A stretch of DNA of 63,949 bases from an uncultured Pirellula sp. Its GTDB lineage: Bacteria; Planctomycetota; Planctomycetia; Pirellulales; Pirellulaceae. The notes beneath the pieces were generated by a model. That model saw nothing but the letters and a program-made list of their open reading frames with translations. It made no database searches and was not told the origin of the DNA. Position 1 is the stretch's first letter, and each line of letters opens with the position of its first letter. Below are positions 34,053 through 44,200 of the stretch, in pieces. The stretch covers positions 1 to 63,949 of the forward strand of contig CAIOHR010000179.1 in assembly GCA_903858115.1 (NCBI GenBank). The letters are read 5' to 3'. The translations under genes and the position numbers were made by a program.

Positions 34053-34352
34053 GAATTCGATATCTCTTGGCTAGGTTGCACTGGTTGGATGAGGCCATTA
34101 TCGCGTGTCTGGCTGGACTTTTGGTATCATAAGGCAAGCGGCAGTTGGAAACATCCCAACCCGAAGCGTAATGAGCTGGTTGCCTTGATGGATTTGCCGT
34201 AGGGCAAAGTAACTATCCCAACCCGAAGCGTAAGCGAGGGACCCACAAACCCTGCCTCATGTTGCGGGTTGGTATGGCAAAATTTCATTCGCTCGCCTAA
34301 AGGATTACTTTCATTTGAATTTTGAGTTATTACCAAGTATCAAGTTCTATCC
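34053..34352. other. Divergent intergenic region with CCCGAAGCGT repeats
   Basis: A 300-bp gap between the kinase unit (minus) and the cyclase unit (plus). It contains two direct copies of ATCCCAACCCGAAGCGTAA (34153-34171 and 34215-34233). The second continues with GCGAGGGAC, and its partner arm (about 34250-34276, ending CGGGTTGG) is degenerate. These belong to the element at 14456-14514. A weak TGGTATCAT at 34132-34140 could be an extended -10 element on the plus strand. Confidence 0.6.
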
Positions 34353-36245
34353 ATGCCAGAATTGATTGCCCAGGGACCAACGCCGACGGATCGTTGGCGT
34401 CGGTCTTTGTCCAAAACAGAGAATGCATCGGGCTCGATTATTTTGGGTCGGACCGCTGCGGGCTGGGCCATCCCATGGGACGACCGTATTTCGCGAAATC
34501 ATGCAAAAATCACTTGGACTGGTAAGCGATTAGAAGTCGTCCGATTGATTGAATCGAGGAATCCTATTTTCTACAAGGGCCTTCGGAAAGACGAGTTTGA
34601 TATTGCAGTCGGCGATCACTTTGTGATCGGTCAGACCACATTCAGTTTGGTCGACCAACGATTGCGTGTTATGTCTCAGTCGGATGAACCTCCAGCGCTC
34701 ACCGAGTTGACATATGCACCTGCTCAATTGCGACAAATTCGATATCGGGATGCCGACCAACGGATCGATGTACTAAGTCGATTGCCCGAAATCATAGCAG
34801 GCAGTAGTTCGGACGAGGAGTTGTGTGTTCGCGTCGTCAATGTTTTGATGCAGGGTATTCCGCAAGCCGGTCTTGTTGCGATTGTGGCGGACCCGCGGAA
34901 GTTTGAAAGCTCGGCCGCAGGTACGAACCTCGGACAAGCATTCAGGGGAGGAACAGACTCAGCCGCACGTCCCTTTGGTGAACCAACGGATTCGGGAATC
35001 CGGTTACTCCATTGGGATTCGCGAAATGCATTGGGGAATCAGTTCTCACCATCGGCTCGGCTCATCGAACAATCCGTCGAAACTCGCCAAAGTATGCTTC
35101 ATATTTGGAATCGTACGCAAGAGAAAAGTACGACAACTTACACTCAGAGCGAGAATGTTGATTGGGCATTCTGCACCCCAATCGTCAGTGAAGCCTGTCC
35201 TGGGTGGGCGATTTATGTCGCAGGCGATTTTTCAACATTCTCGGATCAAAAGAGCATCCAAGAAGCAACTACCTCTTTTGAATTAGAATTGCAGGACGAT
35301 TTAAAGTTCACAGAATTGACTGCCACTACGATTAGCTCACTGCGTCAGATGCGACTATTGCAACGCCGACAGGATTCGCTGCGTCCGTTCTTTGCGCCTG
35401 TCGTACAGCGGGCTTTGGTAACGAGGGATCCTGACGAAGTCTTGGCACCGAGAGAAGCGGACGTATCGGTATTGTTCTGTGACCTGAGGGGATTTTCGCG
35501 GCAGAGCGAAGAGTCTGGAGATAAGCTTTTGGATTTGCTGCGGCGAGTAAGTGACGCGCTCGGGGTCATGACACACCATATCCTTGCACGAAATGGAGTC
35601 GTTGGAGATTTTCATGGCGATGCTGCTATGGGATTTTGGGGCTGGCCACTCGGTCAAGAAGATTCGGTGTTGCATGCGGCGCAGGCGGCGCTGGCCATTC
35701 GCGCGGAGTTCGAAGCCTCGGCAGCGATCAAGAATCACCCCTTGTCTGGCTTCCGTGCGGGGATCGGAATCGCGACAGGCAAAGCAGTTGCGGGACGTAT
35801 AGGGACTGTCGATCAAGTGAAAGTGACAGTGTTCGGACCTGTGGTGAATCTGGCTTCGCGACTGGAGAGCATGACAAAACAAATTCGTGCACCGATCCTT
35901 ATCGATGAATCGACGGCTAGTCGATTTCGACTGCAAATGCAGCCTGGAGGCCCTCGCATTCGGCGTGTCGCGCGCGTCCTTCCGTTTGGGATCAGCACTC
36001 CCTTAACCGTCAGTGAACTATTGCCGGCCGCAGGGGAAGGCGAATTGCTAACCGACGAACATATTCGAGCTTATGAAAGTGCCCTCGACAGTTTGCAAGA
36101 TGGAAACTGGGGGGAAGCGTTTCGTTTCCTACATCTCGTACCGGCGGAAGACCGTGTCAAAGACTTCCTCACGGTATTCATAGCCCAACATGGGCGAACA
36201 CCGCCCGCCAATTGGCAAGGTGTGATTCCACTTCCGGACAAGTAA
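34353..36245 (+). CDS. FHA - GAF - class III nucleotidyl cyclase
   Basis: A 630-residue signalling protein without membrane segments. FHA domain at about 15-105 (ILGRTAAGW..., SRNHAKITW) for phosphothreonine binding; a GAF-like sensor at about 140-330; and a class III cyclase domain at about 365-545 that would make cAMP or cGMP. Visible catalytic features: first metal Asp in LFCDLRGFS, second in VGDFHGDAAMGFWG, substrate-binding Lys in DQVKVTVFG, and the transition-state Asn/Arg pair in VNLASRLE. The residue that normally selects adenine (Asp/Thr in GDxVN) is Pro (GPVVN, about 493-497), so purine choice is uncertain. A C-terminal stretch of about 80 residues may be helical. It diverges from a Ser/Thr kinase unit. 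Confidence 0.92.
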   Translation: MPELIAQGPTPTDRWRRSLSKTENASGSIILGRTAAGWAIPWDDRISRNHAKITWTGKRLEVVRLIESRNPIFYKGLRKDEFDIAVGDHFVIGQTTFSLVDQRLRVMSQSDEPPALTELTYAPAQLRQIRYRDADQRIDVLSRLPEIIAGSSSDEELCVRVVNVLMQGIPQAGLVAIVADPRKFESSAAGTNLGQAFRGGTDSAARPFGEPTDSGIRLLHWDSRNALGNQFSPSARLIEQSVETRQSMLHIWNRTQEKSTTTYTQSENVDWAFCTPIVSEACPGWAIYVAGDFSTFSDQKSIQEATTSFELELQDDLKFTELTATTISSLRQMRLLQRRQDSLRPFFAPVVQRALVTRDPDEVLAPREADVSVLFCDLRGFSRQSEESGDKLLDLLRRVSDALGVMTHHILARNGVVGDFHGDAAMGFWGWPLGQEDSVLHAAQAALAIRAEFEASAAIKNHPLSGFRAGIGIATGKAVAGRIGTVDQVKVTVFGPVVNLASRLESMTKQIRAPILIDESTASRFRLQMQPGGPRIRRVARVLPFGISTPLTVSELLPAAGEGELLTDEHIRAYESALDSLQDGNWGEAFRFLHLVPAEDRVKDFLTVFIAQHGRTPPANWQGVIPLPDK

Positions 36246-36263
36246 GACAAGTAAAGAGTCTTG

Positions 36264-37163
36264 ATGACACAGACAGAAGTTACTCAAGCCAGCTCTAAGG
36301 CCTACGTATTCCATTGGTTTCAAGCTGCGCTGATCTGCGGTTGTTTCTTGATAGCCCTTCCGGTCGCTTTGTCGCGAGGGTTCTTCGGGAAATCGGCCAT
36401 GGATAAGTATTTGACATCTACGGTTCAACCGATGTTTTTGTTGTGCTTTGTTTTGCTGTGTCTCGGGTTTGTTCTTTTTCGGCGAGAGCAACGGGGCCCC
36501 GCGACTGTCGTCTGGTTGATCGTCGCGTCTATTTGGTTCATTTCTTGCAGATTGGTTCGAGACGAAATCTATCGTCGTTGGGAACAACAGATCCCATTTA
36601 CCTCACTCGAAGAACTGAAACCTTATGACTACGTTGTGGTATTGGGAGGTGGAACCGGTATTCGACCTGACGGATTCCCTCAGTTCAACGAAGCGGGAGA
36701 TCGAGCAGCGTTGGCTGCTCGACTCTATCATCGAGGTCTCGCAAAGCATCTGGTCACGACAGGTGGGACGATGCGTATGAAGGGAAGCTTCAACGGCGGA
36801 TTTCAAGAGTCCGACACTCCGGCGTACCAAACCGCGGTTCTATGGAATGAGTTGGGTATACCCGCCAGCGTGGTCGAGAAAATCGGCGGCGAGAATACGA
36901 TCTCGGAGATAAAGGAACTAGCTCAACATACGGAATGGTGGGCCGAGAAAAGGTGTGCGATCATAACCAGCGCCTATCACATGCCTCGTGCTATGCGATT
37001 GGCGAAACAAATGGGCATTCAAGCAGATCCGATTCCAGCGCACTTTCGAACTCCATCAAAAAATCAACCGATAACTTTGGAAGATTTCTTGCCGAAAGCG
37101 GATCATTTGTCTGACGTCCACGATCTATTCAAAGAATGGACTGCGGGACTAGTGGGTCGATAG
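36264..37163 (+). CDS. DUF218 (YdcF/SanA/ElyC-like) membrane protein
   Basis: About 299 residues. Three N-terminal hydrophobic segments (around 19-35, 52-68, 80-95) are followed by a DUF218 domain at about 120-285: VVLGGGTGIRPDG, NEAGDRAALAARLYHRG, HLVTTGG, and ITSAYHMPRAM with the conserved His. ElyC and SanA relatives affect envelope integrity and peptidoglycan precursor supply; enzymatic activity is not proven. The start is ATG 36264 rather than the TTG one codon earlier. It lies 18 bp behind the cyclase gene, so these two are probably one operon. Confidence 0.88.
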   Translation: MTQTEVTQASSKAYVFHWFQAALICGCFLIALPVALSRGFFGKSAMDKYLTSTVQPMFLLCFVLLCLGFVLFRREQRGPATVVWLIVASIWFISCRLVRDEIYRRWEQQIPFTSLEELKPYDYVVVLGGGTGIRPDGFPQFNEAGDRAALAARLYHRGLAKHLVTTGGTMRMKGSFNGGFQESDTPAYQTAVLWNELGIPASVVEKIGGENTISEIKELAQHTEWWAEKRCAIITSAYHMPRAMRLAKQMGIQADPIPAHFRTPSKNQPITLEDFLPKADHLSDVHDLFKEWTAGLVGR

Positions 37164-37208
37164 ACGCAACCTTTTGGCCACGAGTTAGCAGACTTCGAAA
37201 AGTGGGTG

Positions 37209-37217
37209 TGCTATACT
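37209..37217 (+). promoter_or_regulatory. Possible extended -10 promoter for DUF58 gene
   Basis: TGCTATACT resembles an extended -10 element, 49 bp upstream of the ATG at 37266. It lies inside the region that an alternative GTG start (37206) would translate, which favours the shorter protein. No well-spaced -35 hexamer is apparent. Confidence 0.4.
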
Positions 37218-37265
37218 CCATTCCACTTCGGTTGCTTGCAGTCACGCTTCCTCATCATAATTTCT

Positions 37266-38174
37266 ATGTTAAAAAACCTCGAAAAAGCAGACGAAACCAG
37301 CTCCAGCTTGCTCACACCCGAAATGATGAGCAAACTGGAACGGATGGAACTGGTAAGTCGCAAAATCTTTCGCGGCAGAATGAAAGGGGAGCGTCGAAGC
37401 AAACGCAAAGGACAAAGCGTGGAGTTCGCCGACTTTCGCAATTATGTGTCAGGGGATGATCTTCGGTTCATCGATTGGAATCTTTATGCACGCATGGATC
37501 GACTTTACCTGAAGCTCTTCTTGGAAGAAGAGGACTTGCATTTTTTTACGTTCGTGGATGATTCGCTTTCGATGAATTTCGGAGAACCGAGCAAGTACTA
37601 TGTGGCGCGACAGATAGCCGCCAGCTTGGCCTACATCGGATTGTGCCGCGGAGACCGGGTGTCCGTTTCCACTTTCTCAACTGCCGGTTCACCTGTCGTT
37701 CTTCGAGGTAAATCCAATGTGCATCGTTTGCTCGGATTCTTAGAAGGAGCTTCGGCAAGCGAAAAAAGCCCACCAATGGAAGAGGCAGTCAAGAAATTCT
37801 GTTTGAGAAACTCTGGCAAAGGAATTGTTGTCGTTATTTCGGACTTGATGAATAAATCGGGCTACGAATCGGCAATGCGAATGCTGGTTGCGCGAGAGAT
37901 GGATATTTTCTTAATCCATCTACTCAGCCCTGAAGAGTTGAATCCCAACGTACAAGGAGACTTGAAGCTCGTCGATTGCGAAGACGGAGATACGAAAGAG
38001 GTTTCGGTGTCGGCAGTACTGTTGCAGCGTTACCAACAGACTCTTGCCAACTTTATTGAACAGGCCAAGTCCTTTTGCAACAAGCGATCCATCACATATG
38101 TGCCAGCTAGGAGCGACCAAGCGGCAGAGGTGCTAGTCAATGAGTACTTACGAACGCGAGGGCTAGTCCGATGA
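37266..38174 (+). CDS. DUF58 (VWA-like) protein
   Basis: About 302 residues, soluble. The DUF58 hallmark FADFRNYVSGDDLRFIDWN stands near 55-75, followed by an incomplete VWA-type fold (TFVDDSLSMNFG, DxSxS-like MIDAS) and GIVVVISDLMN. DUF58 proteins usually accompany a MoxR AAA+ ATPase and BatA/BatB-like proteins in chaperone-like envelope systems; no MoxR is visible here. ATG 37266 is preferred to GTG 37206. The stop overlaps the next start by 4 bp (ATGA at 38171-38174), so translation is coupled with the VWA membrane protein. Confidence 0.9.
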   Translation: MLKNLEKADETSSSLLTPEMMSKLERMELVSRKIFRGRMKGERRSKRKGQSVEFADFRNYVSGDDLRFIDWNLYARMDRLYLKLFLEEEDLHFFTFVDDSLSMNFGEPSKYYVARQIAASLAYIGLCRGDRVSVSTFSTAGSPVVLRGKSNVHRLLGFLEGASASEKSPPMEEAVKKFCLRNSGKGIVVVISDLMNKSGYESAMRMLVAREMDIFLIHLLSPEELNPNVQGDLKLVDCEDGDTKEVSVSAVLLQRYQQTLANFIEQAKSFCNKRSITYVPARSDQAAEVLVNEYLRTRGLVR

Positions 38175-40216
38175 ATTGGATCAACGCACTTTCCTTGCCA
38201 CAATGGTTGTTGCTCGCTACGATACCACCGGCTGTCCTAAGCCTTTATTTTCTCAAGTTAAAGCGAAAGCGATTAGAAGTTTCGAGTACGTTGCTATGGC
38301 GCAAAACTCTCGAAGATATCCATGTGAATAGCATTTGGCAGCGGCTGCGAAAGAATTTGCTTCTCTATCTTCAGCTCGCATTCTTGGCGTTGTTGATTCT
38401 TGCATGCTTGCGACCAGGATGGAGCGGACAAGATCGAATTGGCGAGCGACGGATTTACGTCATCGACAATTCAGCCAGTATGCAAGCGACCGACACTAGC
38501 CCCTCTCGGTTGGATCTAGCCAAGGAGAAAGTCAAGAACCTGCTTTCCGAAACAGCCTCCGATGACGTCGGCATGGTGATCGCATTTTCGGATCGCGCCG
38601 ACGTTCGACAAGGATTCACCAAAGACAAAGCTCGACTCTTGGCAGCCGTCGATTCGATTCAACCGACGAATCACCCGACCGATATCTCGGAAGCATTGCG
38701 AGCCGCAGCGGGATTGGCCAATCCAGGCCGCTCCAGCTTTGACAACCTGAGCGATATCCAAGTGGCCGACGCGATTCCAGCCACCGTTTATCTTCTGAGC
38801 GACGGAGGATTCGGCGATCTAGGGGACAGCGAATTAGGGCAACTCAAGGTGGAGTTCCTACCCATCGGTGAAACCGGCACTGCGAACGTCGGCGTTCTTA
38901 GTTTCGCAGTGCAAAGGAACGAAGATAAAAAGAACAAACTGGAAGCATTTGCGAGAATTGGAAACTTCGGTGACGAGCCTGTGGAGTTCACCGCATCTTT
39001 GGAGATCAATGGAGAACTGGTAGATGCCTCGACGGTCAAGGTCGCCGCGAAGCAAGAGACTGGACTTCTCTTTGAGTTGGAGCAGATCGAAGAGGGTGAG
39101 CTCAAACTCACGCTTGATCACGAAGATGCATTGTCGATCGACAACACAGCCTACGCAGCGATCCGTCCTAACAAACCAATCAGTGTACTTTTGGTAACTC
39201 CGGGGAACTCGGCACTTGAAACTGCGTTGACCACGGGTAGATGTCAACGCATTGCGAATGTGCGTGTGGAGTCACCCACCTTCTTGAAGGACGCAGCTTA
39301 CCTGGCGAACGATACCGAATCGCTCTTTGACCTTATCATTTTTGATCAATGTGCGCCGACGAAGATGCCGGAATCAAACACCCTTTTCATGGGTTCTAAG
39401 CCTCCTTCATTGAGCGAACTCAAAAAGGATTCGGACGATTCGACCAGACCCACGGATGTTGCCTCGGAAGAGTCTACAATTTCGAAAGATTGGCAGTTTG
39501 GCCCGTCGTCGGGGCCGGTCATTATTCTCGACGTGAATCGTTCTAACCCGATGACGCAATACTTGGAGATGGGGTCGGTAGTTATCTTTGAAGGCATGTC
39601 GGTCACTCCCCCAGAGAGCGGTACTGTCTTGATGACGAGTGACTCTGGTCCTGTGTTTGCGGTAGCTCCACGCGGACCATTTCAGGATGCAGTTCTAGGG
39701 TTTGGTATGCTGCAAAGCACGAGCGAAGGGATCGAGGTAAACTCCGACTGGAGCATTAAGCGAAGCTTTCCCGTCTTCGTTTATTCAGCGGTCGAATACT
39801 TAGGCGGAGGGATCACCGAAGCGTCCGCGCCGACAGTACTGCCAGGAAATGCGATCGGATTAACGTTGTCCAATCGCTTTGACAACTATCGCGTGGTTTC
39901 GCCGACAGGGCAAAAGATCGAATTGTCGCGAAACAACGAATCGCGATTTACATTCACGCAGACTGACCAAGTTGGAATGTACTCCGTGTTTGCAGATGAG
40001 ATGGAACGGCCCATGGAGAGATTCTGCGTCAATCTTTTCTCTGGCCGAGAAAGCGAGTTGGCGATCGCATCGGCAATTCAGATGGGAGCGGACAGAATCG
40101 AAGCGACTTCTAACTTTGTTCGGGCTCGACAAGAACTATGGAGATGGATTCTTGGGTTCGGGTTGGTGCTGTTGATGATCGAATGGGTTATCTTCAATCG
40201 CCGAATCTTTGTTTAG
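38171..40216 (+). CDS. BatA-like VWA membrane protein
   Basis: A 681-residue protein. The N-terminal BatA domain has two membrane helices (about 7-26 and 55-78; LLLATIPPAVLSLYFLKLKRKR between), followed by a VWA domain from about 95 with the MIDAS motif YVIDNSASMQATD and DVGMVIAFSDRADV. A long beta-rich region (about 230-640) lies outside, and a C-terminal helix (about 655-672, WILGFGLVLLMIEWVIF) re-enters the membrane. Such proteins work with DUF58 and MoxR partners in aerotolerance or envelope maintenance; the exact job is unknown. It is translationally coupled to the DUF58 gene. Confidence 0.9.
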   Translation: MNWINALSLPQWLLLATIPPAVLSLYFLKLKRKRLEVSSTLLWRKTLEDIHVNSIWQRLRKNLLLYLQLAFLALLILACLRPGWSGQDRIGERRIYVIDNSASMQATDTSPSRLDLAKEKVKNLLSETASDDVGMVIAFSDRADVRQGFTKDKARLLAAVDSIQPTNHPTDISEALRAAAGLANPGRSSFDNLSDIQVADAIPATVYLLSDGGFGDLGDSELGQLKVEFLPIGETGTANVGVLSFAVQRNEDKKNKLEAFARIGNFGDEPVEFTASLEINGELVDASTVKVAAKQETGLLFELEQIEEGELKLTLDHEDALSIDNTAYAAIRPNKPISVLLVTPGNSALETALTTGRCQRIANVRVESPTFLKDAAYLANDTESLFDLIIFDQCAPTKMPESNTLFMGSKPPSLSELKKDSDDSTRPTDVASEESTISKDWQFGPSSGPVIILDVNRSNPMTQYLEMGSVVIFEGMSVTPPESGTVLMTSDSGPVFAVAPRGPFQDAVLGFGMLQSTSEGIEVNSDWSIKRSFPVFVYSAVEYLGGGITEASAPTVLPGNAIGLTLSNRFDNYRVVSPTGQKIELSRNNESRFTFTQTDQVGMYSVFADEMERPMERFCVNLFSGRESELAIASAIQMGADRIEATSNFVRARQELWRWILGFGLVLLMIEWVIFNRRIFV

Positions 40217-40309
40217 TTTTTTGAGTCGCCTGCACTTTTGGGCATCCTCTTATGCGGATAAGCTTTAACGGGCGAGTGACATTTTCAATTAGCAGCGTGG
40301 ATATAAACA

Positions 40310-41104
40310 ATGAGACAGCTTTCGCCGCAGGGCCAACAAGTCGTGAACGACCTTTCCCAGCGGCACGGCTTTAGCCAAGATGCGGTGATGCACATGATGT
40401 TCGCCGTTCTTAATGGCAATGGCAGCATGGCGCAATTCAGTCATCCAGATTTTGGCGGTTCGGGTCAATGGATGCGAGGCGGCATGATGATGCTCGGTGA
40501 TATGTTCAATCACGGGCTGAAGAGTCGCGTTGACGCTTTATGCCAGGACATCTCCAACATCCTCTCTAACCAGCCCGGTCTGCTGCAATCGGGCAGTTTT
40601 CAGTCACAAAGCCAGAATGGTAGCGAACAACAAAACCAAACCGCTGGCGCACCTATGGGGCAATCGACTTTGTTTCTTCCTGACCCCGACGAGAATTGGT
40701 GGCCGATGGATCTTGGTACACCAAACGCCACCGGCAATCAGAACAATGTGCGTTATGCGTACTTTGCAAACATCCATCGCCTAGCCGTGAAGACGGGTAA
40801 CCAAGTGTGGGTATACGACACGCTCAACCACCTGATTGGCGGCTTCTCCCAGCAGCAAGGATCGGGCAGTTCGATTGCATTTTCAAGCCAGTTCGGAACA
40901 GTCGACCTATCAAACCTACCAGTCGTCTCGCGTGACGGGCAGCCATTGCCAGCAGCATCGAATCCCGTCGCTTCGTTAAGGAATGCACCGATCGGAGTGG
41001 ATGTGTTGACGATGCTCGAACGGCTAGGTGAATTGCGAGAAAAGGGCATCGTGAGCGACGACGAGTTTAAACAGAAGAAGGCTGACTTGCTGAGCCGATT
41101 GTAG
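40310..41104 (+). CDS. SHOCT-domain protein
   Basis: A 264-residue protein. The C-terminal SHOCT motif is clear (about 233-264, MLERLGELREKGIVSDDEF), a short domain found at protein ends, often linked to oligomerisation. The N-terminal part is helical (QQVVNDLSQRHGFS) with a Gly/Met-rich patch (HPDFGGSGQWMRGGMMMLGD), then a Gln/Asn/Ser-rich linker and a small beta region (RYAYFANIHRLAVKTGN). No signal or membrane helix. The function is unknown. It follows the VWA gene by 93 bp and converges on the giant gene. Confidence 0.82.
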   Translation: MRQLSPQGQQVVNDLSQRHGFSQDAVMHMMFAVLNGNGSMAQFSHPDFGGSGQWMRGGMMMLGDMFNHGLKSRVDALCQDISNILSNQPGLLQSGSFQSQSQNGSEQQNQTAGAPMGQSTLFLPDPDENWWPMDLGTPNATGNQNNVRYAYFANIHRLAVKTGNQVWVYDTLNHLIGGFSQQQGSGSSIAFSSQFGTVDLSNLPVVSRDGQPLPAASNPVASLRNAPIGVDVLTMLERLGELREKGIVSDDEFKQKKADLLSRL

Positions 41105-41265
41105 ACGGCAATTCATCCGTCCAGCGGTTGCGGAACGAACTGTCCGGGTCAAACTCTCTACAGGAGAATCTCGGATTGGATTGGCGAACGGTAAGGGATA
41201 AAGTGAAACCTGAATTGATCAGCAAACTCAAACGATAGATTCCCCTATATTAGCAGCCGCCCACT

Positions 41266-44200
41266 TTAAAGCCGCCGTATACCGAAATCATGCGTTAGGT
41301 CCACTTCGCCGGCATCTAGGGATGTCAAGCGATCCAAACCTTGGTTGTCCGCGTCGGAATCTCGCTCGTCGGATCCGACATTGGGTATAGTCGGACCGAA
41401 TCCGGCCGGTAAGGTTGTCAAATCAAACTGGATGTAGTAGGTGCCGGGCTGAAGGAGGCCGAAGAAATACCATCCGAAGCTGTCGGTTAACTTCTCGCCG
41501 AGATGAATGTCGTCGCCACCGCCGATTTGACCATCCGCTCCTGGCGAATAAAGCCTGACTAGTATTCCACTGACTCCACTTTCGTTAACGTCTTGTACTC
41601 CATCTCGGTCTACATCGTTCCAAACAAAGTCGCCGATGGCCGCCAAACTACCATCACCCGTTTCGATGGGTTCGTCAGGATCATTGTTGGGATCTTCGTC
41701 ACCGTCATCGTTATCATCGTTGGACGGACCGCCGCCAGGATTGTTCGTGTTGGTTGTATTCCTAGTCGGGTTTCCGCCAGGTGGACCTCCACCTGATTGG
41801 CCAGGGGTTGGCAGATTGCGAGGTACAATGGTTGCAAAACCAACAGCCTTGACTGCGGCCTTGGGATTATCGGTTTTCCGAGCGTAGTCGACCTGCACGG
41901 CTGTCTCCCAATCCTCGGCGGATGCAACCCGGGCGATCAATGCTAATTGCTCGGCCACTCCCACATAGATGGCGATGTCCGCAGCAATCACCAGATGCGG
42001 ACCTGTGGCTGTCGACTCGACCAGGAATGCAAACTCATCTCGATTAGGCAGATTGGGGATCGCTGGCAGATCCGCCCTCTCGCTGCTGAAGCTCGGCGCA
42101 TAAGCGCCTGGTCCCTTCAATTCAAACTTCGTCTCTCCTTTGCTATTGAGCTCGACGCTGTCTTCAAATTGCCCCCAGGACTTTGGGCCCACTTCTCCCT
42201 TGAGCTTCACGGAGAACCCATCGGTGCCGGCGCTCGCCGAAACCGGTCCTAAGCCTCCGGTTGCATTGGCTTTTAACTTTTCAGAGCCGACGGTGCCGCC
42301 GAGCTTCAACTTGCCGTTCGTTCCAGGGACCGGAACACTGTACTTGAGTTTCGTCTCAGGATCCGTTGCACCGGAGATGCCGCAGGCACCCTGTTTGCAT
42401 CCGATACGAAATGTAAATGGCTCATCGCTGCCATAGTTCAAGGCAAAGTCTGCATAGTAACTGACAAAGGCCATCAATCCCCCACCTTCGGACATCGCTT
42501 GCAGCCCCATCGGATCCGTGTTGTTCACTGGATCATTGCTGGCGTATCGCTTGAGATTCGCATCACCTCCATTGAAGACCAAAGGATCATCGCTGACAAA
42601 ACGACCTGTCGTCGGATCGTAGTAACGGGCTCGATTGTAATAGAGCCCACTCACTGAGTCTAACTCGCGTCCGGTGAACTTGAATCGGTCTCCACGCGAT
42701 GAATTTGTTTCGCTCAGAACATTTCCATAACTGTCGTACTGGACTTGATTGACTATCGCACCTGTCCGGTCGGCGATATTGGTTACGCTTCCAAGTCGGT
42801 CAACCAGATACCATGAAACTCCTTCGCTTGGCCGATATCGGGCCAGCAATTCGTCGATGTCATTGCCTGGTAAGTATCGAGCGAGAAGATTGCCTGCTGC
42901 ATCGAATTCTACCCACGGAGAATTTCCCAAATATACCGTGGAAACGGTTGCTCCATCAGTTTCGACTGCAATGCGTCGATTCAGAGCATCGTATCTATAG
43001 TGGATGGCGTTGACAGTTACTCCAGACGCGGTTCGAGATTCTGCTCGCGTCATTAGGTTGCGATGGTCGTAAGAAAAGATCCACTTCTCGTTGCTGCTGA
43101 TGCGAGTCTTTTCGGTGAGGTTCCCTTCGTTGTCGTAGATGTAACGGAATGTACCGTCCGACAAGAGTCTGTTTCCAGGTCCAGTGACGATGCCCGTACC
43201 AAGCCGATTGCCGTTGGCATCGAACTGATACGTTTCAGCCGGAACGTTACCTTTGTCTACCGACACAAGCTGTCCGGCATGATCGTACTCGTACTGCTTA
43301 GGACCGAACGTTCCCGATTCTTCGGTGAGTTGGAAAAGAGCGTCGTACTGGTAGTCAAAGTCGACTAGGACGGCATCGAGCGCATTGAAGTGTGTGAGGT
43401 CCGTCAGTTGTCCTTGCGCGTTATAGAGCCGGCGAGTCGATCCCACTTTTTGATTCCCGGCAAGATCTGCGAATCGAGTTTCGGTAGTCTTTTGGCCGCG
43501 TGGGCTATACGTGAAATCGACTCGCATTGGGTCAGCGTCACCTCCCTGCAACGTGCTAGAGATAGCTTGGTCGCGACGGTCTAGCGTACGAGAAAAGTTG
43601 GCGCCCAAATTGTCGGTCACGTTCAGTAAATTGCCTATCGAATCATAATCCGCTGTCCATTTCACGCGAGGCACTCCCGATGTTCCGGCGTTGTCCTGTG
43701 CCGCGACGCGATTCAAAGTATCGTAAGTAAACTGGAGCGAGCTGCGCGCGTCATTCAATGTAAGCACATTCCCTACGGCATCGAAGGAGGCATCCATGTT
43801 GTTCACTTGGGTTGCTCCGGAATACCATGCCTCGGAGGTTAATCTTCGAGCTGCATCGTAGGTATAACGTATCTCACGACCATTCCGGTCGAAACGTGAA
43901 ATTTGACTTCCGACTGCGTCATAACCTAGGGTTGTGGTATGCGTTAGCGGGTCGATGCGACGAGTCAATCGATCGAGCGCGTCGTATTCCATCCTTGTCG
44001 TGTTGCCAGCGGGATCGGTGTATGCGATCTCGTTTCCCACGGCATCGTATTCTTTTCGAATGATACGTCCTTCGGTGGTCGAGATCGACTTGATGCGATT
44101 CATCGCATCGATTTCGAAGTTGCTAGTTTGACCAAGCTCGTTCCGAAAACGAATCGTATTGCCGAAAGCGTCCAAGACTCGACTGGTCATATTACCCTTG

